From Anaeramoeba ignava (lineage: Eukaryota; Metamonada; Anaeramoebidae), in assembly GCA_028826165.1 (NCBI GenBank), contig JAPDFW010000128.1, forward strand, positions 85,220-149,219: a stretch of DNA of 64,000 nt. The letters are read 5' to 3'. Numbering within the stretch: the stretch's first letter is position 1; each line of letters starts with the position of its first letter. The notes below the pieces were generated by a model. That model ran no database searches, was not told the origin of the DNA, and saw only the letters and a list, made by a program, of their open reading frames with translations. Below are positions 55,149 to 64,000 of this stretch, in pieces. The position numbers and the translations under genes are program-made.

Positions 55149-55376
55149 AATTCCCTTTTTTTTTCAATTTCAATTACTTTCACTTTTACTTTTAATTTCA
55201 CTTTTACTTTTAATTTCACTTTTACTTTTACTTTTACTTTTTTGATAAAAACGATAATCCAAAATTCAATTCAAAAAATTTTATTTTAAATTTCCAAAAA
55301 ACAAACAAAAAACAAATTAATTACAAAATTTAAAATAATAATTTAAAATATTATTTCTTAATTAATTTAATTTAAT
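55149..55376. other. Convergent intergenic region, CACTTTTACTTTTAATTT repeats
   Basis: Short CTTTTA-type repeats between the S10 copy 1 stop and the RGS fragment. The duplicate at 57995-58222 is nearly identical. No gene. Confidence 0.75.
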
Positions 55377-55797
55377 TTAGAATTTTACATTATTATTGTT
55401 ATTATTGTTATTATTTTTATTTTGAGAAGATAATCCTTTATATTCATTAATTTCAGATAAAAGTTCTTTATAATGTAAACTTCTTAAAAATCTATAATGA
55501 AGAATTTTATCAGATATTAAACTTGAATGAACAATTTTTAAAGCTTCATAAAAAAGAGTTGCAACTGGATTTTCTCCCATTTGATTTAATTGTGATAAAA
55601 TATTTTGTTGAATTTCTTGAGGAATATTAATTGTATTCTGTGAATCTTCTTTAAGAAAATTATTAATTATATATTCAGCATGAATTTTTGCAATTGAATC
55701 TTCCCATAACAAACAAAATTGTTGATAATTATGAACATGAAACCAGAAAAAATGATTTGCTTTTAATGAAGAATATTTTTCAAGATTTTGTGATTTT
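55377..55797 (-). pseudogene. Truncated RGS-domain fragment
   Basis: Copy of the 3' end of the RGS gene at 58223: about 140 codons from ESKSQNLEKY-like sequence to the Asn-run stop, 108 of the last 111 residues identical. It breaks at 55797, where sequence switches to the upstream flank of S10 copy 2. The RGS Asp in LFDEAL is Tyr here, and one codon is lost at ANQLLFW. No start codon or N-terminal part, so it is a duplication by-product. Confidence 0.88.
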
Positions 55798-55897
55798 AAA
55801 TGAAATTCGAAATTCCAATTTTTAAGGATTTAATTGCTTCGATATTCCAATTTTTTCATTTTTCATTTTTCTAATTCCATTTAAAATAGAAAAAAAA

Positions 55898-57994
55898 ATG
55901 AAACAAAATTTGCTAATTTACATAATAGGATTTCTATTTCTATTCCAATTAATTCACACACATCCAAAAGTAATAATAAACAACATAACAGCAGAAGAAA
56001 TCTACAGCAAAACAGAAACAAAAATAGGAGGATTTCGAAGCTACAGTGGATACATTACAGCAAACGAATCATCAGGAGCGAATTTATTCTTTATCTTTGT
56101 TCCATCAATGGATGAATCTGCTCCTGTTGAATTGATAATTGCTGGTGGACCAGGATGCGCATCTGAGCATACTCTCTTTTTGACAATTGGTCCTTCAATC
56201 CTTCGATCTGATGGATCTTTTATTCCAAATCGTTATTCTTGGACTAATATGCTTAATTTGCTTTATATTGATAATCCTGTTGGTGCTGGTTATTCTTATA
56301 TTGATGATCCTGATGGTTATCCTATTAATCAAACTTTGGTTTCTCAACAAATTTATAATGCTTTGTCTGTCTTCTTTGATAAGTTTCAGATTTATAAAAA
56401 TAATGATTTTTATATTTATTGTGCTAGTTATTGTGGAAAATATCTTCCTGCTATTGGTTATAAGATTATGCAAGAGAATTTTGTAATTCCTTTAAAAGGA
56501 ATTGCTATTGGTAATATTGATTTAAATATCAATTTATATATTAATTTATATATTTATTTAAGTATTAATTTAAATATTTATTTAAATATTAATTTATATA
56601 TTAATTTATATATTAATTTATATATTTATATATTTATTTATATATTTATTTATATATTTATTTATATATTAATTTATATATTTATTTAAATATTAATTTA
56701 TATATTTATTTAAATATTAATTTAAATATTAATTTATATATTGATTTATATATTAATTTATATATATATATATATTTATTTATATATTTATTTATATTTA
56801 ATTTATATATTAATTTAAATATTAATTTAAATATTAATTTAAATATTTTATAATTTTATATTTATTTTTATATATTTATATATTTATTTAAATATTAATT
56901 TAAATATTAATTTAAATATTTATTTAAATATTAATTTATATATTAATTTAAATATTTTATTTATATATTTATTTATATATTTATTTAAATATCAATTTAA
57001 ATATTAATTTATATATTTTATTTAAATATCAATTTAAATATTAATTTAAATATTAATATATTTTATTTATATATTAATTTAAATATATTAATTTAAATAT
57101 TAATTTAAATATATTGATTTATATATTAGGTGATGGATTAACAGATCCTTATAGTCAAATGAATTATTCATATTATTCATATGCAACTGGATTAATTGGA
57201 GTTAATGAATATCCAATAATTCATGAAAAAGAACTTGAATGTAAAAGTTTAATAAAAAATGAAAGTTGGCACAACGCAACAGCTTGTATGCTTTCTCTCT
57301 GGGATGAAATTGTCAACATGTCAGGAAATGCAAGTATGTATGATATAAGAGTATATGGAGATCCATATAACATGACAGAATTAACTAATTTTATGGAATC
57401 AAATTCAACAAAAGAAGCTTTTGGAGTTGATCCTAATACAACTTGGTATAATTGTAATGGACCTCCAATTCATTATTTATATGACGATATCTCTAAATCA
57501 GTTAAACCAGAATTTGAAGCTCTTTTGGCTAATGGAACTAAAATGTTATTATTTACTGGTCAATATGATTTAATAATTGATTTAATGTCAACTCTTGGTT
57601 TATTAAATGCTACTAATTGGGAATATATGAATGATTTTAATAACTCAACTCGAATTGTTTGGAAAGTTGATGGAAAAGTTGCTGGATATACTAAAAATTA
57701 TAAGAATCTTTGGTATATTACACTTATTGGTGCTGGACATGAAGGGTAATTTTAACAATTAAAAATTAAACAATTTAAAAATTCAAAATTAAACAATTCA
57801 TTCTTTTTTCTTTTAAACAAAATAGAGTTGTAAAATTTTTAATTTTAAAAAAACAAAGAAAATAATTATCAAATTTATATTCTTTTTTAAATTTATTTTA
57901 TTATAATAAATATAAATATTAATAATAGATTGATCAACCCGAAAATACATATGATTTAATGTATCGTTTCATTAACGATCTTCCTTTCGATTAA
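55898..57994 (+). CDS. S10 serine carboxypeptidase-like protein, copy 2
   Basis: Exons 55898-56510, 57130-57745, 4-nt exon 57826-57829 and 57929-57994 give 432 residues. Signal peptide and S10 blocks as in copy 1. Differences fall on functional motifs: the nucleophile motif reads YCASYCGKY (first Gly to Cys), the His motif GAGHEG instead of GAGHGG, and GGPGCASEHT instead of GGPGCASEPS. Exon sequences are otherwise very close, so the duplication is recent. It may be a pseudo-enzyme or changed in specificity. It is convergent with the full RGS gene. Confidence 0.87.
56511..57129. repeat. TTTATATATTAATTTAAATA repeats in intron 1 of S10 copy 2
   Basis: 619 bp of ATATTTATTTA and AATTTAAATATT words, twice the length of the copy 1 intron. 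Confidence 0.92.
57826..57829 (+). other. Putative 4-nt micro-exon (copy 2)
   Basis: Same AAAATAG-AGTT-GTAAAATT context as copy 1. It joins the exon ending at 57745 to 57929 in phase. Confidence 0.6.
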
Positions 57995-58222
57995 AATTCC
58001 CTTTTTTTTTCAATTTCAATTACTTTCACTTTTACTTTTAATTTCACTTTTACTTTTAATTTCACTTTTACTTTTACTTTTACTTTTTTGATAAAAACGA
58101 TAATCCAAAATTCAATTCAAAAAATTTTATTTTAAATTTCCAAAAAACAAACAAAAAACAAATTAATTACAAAATTTAAAATAATAATTTAAAATAATAT
58201 TTCTTAATTAATTTAATTTAAT

Positions 58223-61200
58223 TTAGAATTTTACATTATTATTGTTATTATTGTTATTATTTTTATTTTGAGAAGATAATCCTTTATATTCATTAATTTC
58301 AGATAAAAGTTCTTTATAATGTAAACTTCTTAAAAATCTATAATGAAGAATTTTATCAGATATTAAACTTGAATGAACAATTTTTAAAGCTTCATCAAAA
58401 AGAGTTGCAACTGGATTTTCTCCCATTTGATTTAATTGTAATAAAATATTTTGTTGAATTTCTTGAGGAATATTAATTGTATTCTGTGAATTTTCTTTAA
58501 GAAAATTATTAATTATATATTCAGCATGAATTTTTGCAATTGAATCTTCCCATAACAAACAAAATTGTTGATAATTATGAACATGAAACCAAAAAAGAAG
58601 TTGATTTGCTTTTAATGAAGAATATTTTTCAAGATTTTGTGATTTTGATTCATAATCTTGTTCATATTCATTAACAGTAAAATTAAGTAAATGTTTTATA
58701 TAAAGATTGATAAAAATTGTAATTTTACAAGTCGAACTGTTTCACTTTCACAATTTTTGCTTTTCATATTATTAAAAATCATGAACAGTTACTGATTCTG
58801 AATGTGATAAAGAATTTCTAAGAATTCTATTTCTATTTCTCTTGTTTCCACTTCCTTGGAAAAATCTTACTAAAGCTACATCTTTTTTGGATTTACTTTT
58901 TGGATTTTCTTTGTTTTTATTTTTAGTTCGATTTTGTTGACTAGTTAAATCAATTTCGTTGTTTTCTTTTTTATTGTGAAATTTTTTTATATCAAAATCG
59001 GATCTATTTTTATTAGAATCAATTTCTAATGAATCAATCATATTTTTAAAATCAAAGGAAACTACTGTTCTTTCAGGAAGAGAATGAGGTGAATGTGAAC
59101 GTTTTTCTTTTGAATTTTGTTTTTCTTTTTCTTTTGATTTTTGTTTTGAATTTTGTTTTTGTTTTTCTTTTTCTTCATTAAATAATGAATTTTTTGGATC
59201 TAAATCAAAATCTGATTCAAATATTTGAGAATTAAATAAGGAATTTATAAATTCTTCTTTAATCATTTCTTGTTTGTTAAATTCTTCATCTGATTCAAAA
59301 GTTGGAAAATAACCTTCAAATTGTGTTGAAATATTTGAATTTGTTTCTTCATTTTTAGGTAAAGAATCATTTTCAGAAAAATCACTTGATTGAATTTCAT
59401 TTTGTTGAGAATTATTTTGATTACTTAATTAAGAAATATTAAAAATGAATGAATAAAGAAAAACAATTTTAATTTTTTAAAATTTGGATTAATTTATTTT
59501 ATATTATTTTATATTTATATTTATATTTATATTTATTCTTACTTATTTGAAGGAGGAGTATTTTTAAAGCCAGGAGAATCAGGAATAACCCAATCATCTT
59601 CATCTTCATCTTCAACTTCAATATTTTCATTTTGAATTAAATTTATATTTTCATTTTGAATTAAATTTATATTTTCATTTTCATTTTGAATATTTTCATT
59701 TTCAATTAAATTTATATTTTCATTTTCATTTTCAACTTCTTCAAGTTCTTGTAAAAGTTTCTCAATCTTTGTTTGATTTTCAATATTCAATTTAGATAAT
59801 CTATCAATCTCAATTTGAAGTTGAGTATCTGATAAATTTTGGAACATATTAACATTAACATTAGCATTTTTATTTTGTTCAATTTTTCTTGGTGTTCCAA
59901 ATAAAAGTTTAGTTTGAAAATCAATTTCTGGTTCCATTTCACCACCACTTCCCAATTCTGTACCTAATCCTAATCTGAATTCTGTTTCTGTTCCTAAATC
60001 AATTTCTGTATCAATATTCTCATCTGTGTCATTTTGAGCTGATTTATTTCCTGTTTGTGATTCTGTTAATGAACGAGAAAGTGAATCGGTTTTTGATTCT
60101 GATTTTGATTCTGATTTTGAATCAACAATATTATCAAATTCAAATAAAACTTCATTTTCTGTAAATTCTCCTTTCTCAAAATCAATATTAGCAAATCTTT
60201 TTTCTAAATTTGCAAATGGTGTATTATTTTCACCATCTGGTTCAAATAATAAATCTAAATTTGCCTCTTTATGTCGATCAATTAATACTTTCAAAATTTC
60301 TTCATTACAATATTTTGTTGCAACATGAAGAACATTTCGTCCTTTTTTTGTTTTCTTTTTTTAAAAAAAAAGATTATAATCCAAAAACAAATAAAAATTA
60401 TAATAAAAATTATAATTATAATTATAATTAAATATTCAATCTAATTTACTTGACTGTAATCAAAATGATATTTTGCTAAATTTTTGATAATTTCAATTTT
60501 CAATTTATGTTGCTGTTCATCAATTTCAATATATTTCATCAATTTTAATGCTGTATGAAAAGCATTTTCTCCTTTAGAATTTTGAATATTTAATAATTTT
60601 GAATTTGCTGATAATCTTCTTAATAAAACTTTTGAATAATAAAAAACATAAATAAAAGCAAACACAATTAAGAATATAAATTAAAAAAATTTTCTTTTTC
60701 TATTTCTAAAATAATTTGGAAAAGAAATACTTTCAACAGAATTATAATTTCTTGATAAAATTGCACAATGTAATGGTGTATTTCCTGTATTTATTGATTT
60801 AATCATAATACTTCTAAGTGGTCTTTTATTTAAATAGTCTGTAAAAATTTCATCATATGGAAAAATAGAGCAAACCCAAGCTATTTTTATATAAATTTTC
60901 AATCATTTTAATTCTCATTTCCTTTTCAAAAATATAAATATTATTTTAATTACGATTTATAAATTCAAAAAAATTTATTAATAATGGAATAAGATGTATT
61001 TTAGCTGAATTTTCAAGAGTTGCTAATCCTTGATTCATTAAAAGATTTTGAACCCAATTTTGAATATTTTCTTTTTGTTAAATTTGATTTATTTTTGAAT
61101 TCTTTTTGTTTTTGAGTTAAATTTTTAATTTAAATTTTTCAATAAATTTTTACTTTTTGAATATCTTTTGCCAGTTTTCGTAATTCAGTAAAACTATGAA

Positions 61201-61438
61201 TTGTATTCCAAGCTGCAAATTTAATAAATATTGTAATTTCATAAAATTTTTCTTTTTGATTTCTTTTTCTTTTTAAATCCTTTTTAAATTGAAAAATTAT
61301 TTTTAAATTTTGTTTTTATTATTTTTCTTTTTATTTATTTACATTTGGGGTTTTTGTTGTAGAATTAACAGTTATATTTATTATTAATGAAAGTATTCTA
61401 AAAATTGAAGGTGGAATTCTCTCAATTTGATCATTCAT
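58223..61438 (-). CDS. Ankyrin-repeat plus RGS-domain protein (some junctions unresolved)
   Basis: Exons from the Met at 61438: 61343-61438, 61154-61279, about 60947-61070, 60731 to about 60852, 60450 to about 60630, 59543-60354, to about 59423, and 58223 to about 58759. Ankyrin wording: NTGNTPLHCAILSRNYNSVE, NSKGENAFHTALKLM and KGRNVLHVATKYCNEEI. The middle is Asn/Glu/Ser-rich. The last exon is an RGS domain (NLEKYSSLKANQLLFW, LFDEALKIVHSSLISD, YRFLRSLHY) that would accelerate GTP hydrolysis on G-alpha subunits. Exon 2 to exon 3 and the join into the RGS exon do not close in phase with the obvious GT-AG sites. Either an exon is missed, an indel is present, or these are two genes. Confidence 0.62.
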
Positions 61439-62101
61439 TTGTTTTTAATTTTATTTATAATTTTGATTTGTTTTCGTTTTTATTTTTATTTTATTTTTGA
61501 TAATTGAAAAAATAATAAATCAAATAAAGAAAATATATTTAAAAGAAAAAAGAAAAAAATAGAAAAATTTAATTTTGAAAAATATTTTTAAAAATCAAAA
61601 AATTAAAATAAAAAGTGGAACAAAATTTTCAAAATCAAAAAAATCAAAATCAAAATTAAAATCAAAATCAAAATTAAAATTTAAATAAATTGAAATAAAA
61701 AAATTTAATTAAAATTGAAATCAAAAAAAATCAAAAACAAAAAAAATTTTGAAATTTAAATTAAAATCAAAAATAAAAATCAAAAATTAAGCAAAATTTT
61801 TAAAATCAAAAATCAAAATTAAAATCAAAATCAAAATTAAAATTAAAATCAAAATTCAAATTTAAATAAATTGAAATAAAAAGTGGAACAAAAATTTTCA
61901 AAAAAAAAAAAGAAAAGAAAAAATCAAAAAAAATAAAAATCAAAAAAATCAAAATTAAAATCAAATCAAATAAAATCAAAATAAAAATAAAATAAAAATT
62001 TCAAATCAAAATCAAAATTAAAATCAAATCAAAATCAAATCAAAAAAATTAAAATCAAATCAAAAAATCTAAATCAAAATCAAAATCAAATTTTCCTAAA
62101 T
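61439..62101. repeat. A-rich intergenic region with (AAAATC/AAAATT) words
   Basis: AAAATC, AAAATT and AAATCAAAAAA words with two copies of an AAAAGTGGAACAAAATTTTC segment (61612 and 61879). The AAAGTGGAACAAAA word also occurs at 10130 and 10235. No gene. Confidence 0.75.
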
Positions 62102-62645
62102 CAATTTTGAGTTTTAAAATAAAATAAAAACATGACCAATTTTTCAATTTCATCTAAAATACATTCTCTAATTAATAAATAATTAGAAAAATGTTTTTCA
62201 AAATCAAAATCAAAATCAAAATTTGTTTGAATTAATTCTAAAAAGAAGAAATTGTTCCAAGAAAAATCTATTCCCAATTTTAGATTTAAAACAAATATTT
62301 AAAATTATTCATTTGTAATTGATATTTATCTAAAAAAATAATTAAAAATTTCTTCATAAATAGATAAAAATTTTGATAAATTCCCTTCAAATTGTAACAT
62401 TAGTTTTCTTAATTCATAAAGTAAATTTTCTATTGATTTAATTTGATTTGAAATTAAATCGTTTTTAATATTTGAAAATCCTATTAAAATTCCATAACAT
62501 TTTCTTTAAAAAGTGATGTTCTTGAAGAAATATCAAGAATTTTTCAATAATAAGTTTTGAATAATCATTTACTTCTTTCCAATCTTCAAAAACTTGATTA
62601 ATTTTTTTATAAAAAGATTGAAATTTTTAAAATGTTTTTCCATTT
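62102..62645 (-). pseudogene. Decayed or frame-broken gene of unknown family
   Basis: Protein-like stretches occur in successive frames: FYKKINQVFEDWKEVNDYSK, CYGILIGFSNIKNDLI, SIENLLYELRKLML then FLSIYEEIFN, and WNNFFFLELIQ to LLIRECILDEIEKLV. They keep one order on the minus strand, with helical heptad-like Leu spacing. At least three frame changes occur without clear splice sites. No family recognised. Introns could explain one of the breaks but not all. Confidence 0.45.
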
Positions 62646-62902
62646 TTGAAAAGAAAATAAAAAGAAAAATGATTTTAATAAATTATTTGATTTAATTAGA
62701 AAAAGGGGGTTTTGATTTAAAAGGAAATTTTTAATTATTATTATTTAAGAAATAGAAAAAGAAGAAAGAAAATAAAATTTTTATTTGGAAAAATTATTTT
62801 ATTTTTCATTTTTCTTTTTCTTTTTCATTTTTAAAAACAAACAAATAATATTTTCACTTTTTGTGTTTTTAATTAATTAATTAATATTTTAAAAAAAAAA
62901 TA

Positions 62903-64000
62903 ATGACAAATATTCCAGATTTTCTTAATCCAAACAAAGAAAAAATCGAAAAAAATAACGAAATTGAAACAAATATTATTCAAACACCAAAATTGAACAA
63001 GAAAATGATTTTATTATTCCTATACCATCATTTGGAGAAGTTGAAAATAAATCAAATCAATCAAATAAATTAGAATCAAACAAAGAAAATCAAAATATAA
63101 AAGAAATTAAAAGTAAAATAATTAAAAATTAAAACAAAACAAAACAAAACAAAAGAAATAATAAAAATTTTTGTTTTTGCTTTTTCTTTTTAAAAATAAA
63201 TATATAAATATAAAAGAAAAGAAACAAAAGAAACTAATTATAATAAAATTTATCAAACAAAGAACCCAGAAATACAACCACAAATAACTTCAGGGAATTA
63301 TCAAAAGGTATTTATAATTTGTAATTCATTTATAAATTTAAAATTCATTTATAAAATTAAAATTATTTATAAAATTAAAAATTAAAATTAAAATTAAAAT
63401 TAAAATTAAAATTCATTTATTAAATTAAAATTAAAATTCATTTATAAATTAAAATTAAAATTGAAATTAAAATTCATTTATAGAAAAATAAAAATAAAAA
63501 TTAAAATTAAAATTAAAATTTTTAGATCTTTGATGATTTAAACCAATTAAAAAGAGCACATCTGTTCAAAGTAAAAACTTTGAAATTGAAAAGAAATCAA
63601 ACAATTAGATCAAAAATCGTACTTTTAATCAAAAATCGAATTACATTAAACGAAGTACAAATATCGAACATAGAAGATCAAGAAGAAAAAGTAATATCAA
63701 TAAAAGATGAGAGAGTAAGGATCAATACAGTGGATTATTCCATTTAATGTATCACATGCCTAAGTATAGCGACAGTAACAAGATATGTGAATCCCGGCGA
63801 ATGTGAAAAATTACTTCAAATTGTGATGTTTACAATTTATGGAAAATCATTATGATCAAAGAGAAGAAAAATTACTGCTTAATTTATTTTTGAACTTGCA
63901 CTTTATTCTGAGTTTAAAAATCTTGCACACATACTAATACTTATTGAGAGCAAAATAATTACAATTACAGAGTTATTTATTTATACCAGGAAGAGGTCCT
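62903..64000 (+). pseudogene. RasGAP/IQGAP-like gene with several frame breaks, truncated by window edge
   Basis: Starts MTNIPDFLNPNK at 62903. The frame changes at about 62983, then SFGEVENKSNQ up to a GTAAAAT donor at 63112. Candidate exons follow at about 63226-63308 and from 63526 (FDDLNQLKRAHLFKVKTLKL). From 63750 the wording is RasGAP-like (RYVNPGECEKLLQIVMFTIYG, then YDQREEKLLLNLF, then LALYSEFKNL, then YTRKRS). The frame shifts at about 63842 (one extra A) and near 63890, and a TAA lies at 63746-63748. A GAP for Ras-type GTPases would be the ancestral role; as written it cannot make a full GAP domain. Sequencing indels cannot be excluded. Confidence 0.55.
63320..63520. repeat. (AAAATT)n array in an intron of the RasGAP-like gene
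   Basis: AAAATT hexamers with CATTTATAAA interruptions, bounded by GTATTT at 63309 and TTTTTAG at 63525. Confidence 0.85.

Noticed and set aside
61500-62100. Telomere repeat near the right edge
   Set aside because: AAAATC/AAAATT words are irregular and also occur throughout the window in introns and exons.

Overview
The window is nuclear DNA of an extremely AT-rich protist. Genes are close together, often under 100 bp apart. Introns follow GT-AG and are about 70-90 bp unless swollen by simple repeats. TAA is a normal stop. Proteins carry long Asn/Gln/Glu tracts written in AAAATN hexamers. The abundance of BTB, RCC1-BTB, TLDc, RGS, kelch and ankyrin proteins fits the metamonad amoeba Anaeramoeba. 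That assignment is inference; no rRNA or other marker is present.

Layout. 0-3.5 kb: 3' part of a BIG/Sec7 ARF-GEF (-). 3.6-7.3 kb: SH3-PX-BAR sorting nexin (-) and a two-exon HVA22/REEP protein (-). 7.5-10.0 kb: coiled-coil protein (+) with a frame slip in a hexamer array. 10.3-14.4 kb: Cdc7 kinase (-) and a homeodomain protein (-). 14.8-16.6 kb: a 12-bp minisatellite that runs into the end of a C2orf69-family gene (-). 18.5-21.9 kb: kelch-BTB-BTB protein (+) and a mitochondrial-type carrier (-). 22.0-24.0 kb: a 14-copy satellite of about 143 bp. 24.1-28.8 kb: BTB-TLDc protein, phosphomannose isomerase and GINS subunit Psf1, all (-). 29.2-34.2 kb: multi-exon armadillo-type gene (-) with a triplicated exon module. 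34.3-43.6 kb: ankyrin protein, double-BTB protein and three RCC1-BTB paralogues. 43.7-47.2 kb: divergent actin-like protein and an HMCES/SRAP protein. 47.6-53.2 kb: Raptor in six exons. 53.3-58.7 kb: tandem segmental duplication of an S10 serine-carboxypeptidase-like gene plus the RGS end of its convergent neighbour. 58.2-61.4 kb: ankyrin-RGS gene (-). 62.1-64.0 kb: two gene-like regions with several frame breaks, one resembling a RasGAP.

Several genes belong to shared processes: membrane traffic (ARF-GEF, sorting nexin, HVA22), replication initiation and DNA protection (Cdc7, Psf1, HMCES) and TORC1 signalling (Raptor). They do not form an operon-like unit, and no dedicated new multi-gene system is evident. 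The most unusual content is architectural. Hexamer arrays are oriented with transcription. Splice sites or tiny exons are duplicated beside expanding introns. Two serine-carboxypeptidase genes each appear to need a 4-nt exon. A T-rich TCATTTTT motif lies upstream of nearly every start codon. Two compact structured elements lie in intergenic DNA.
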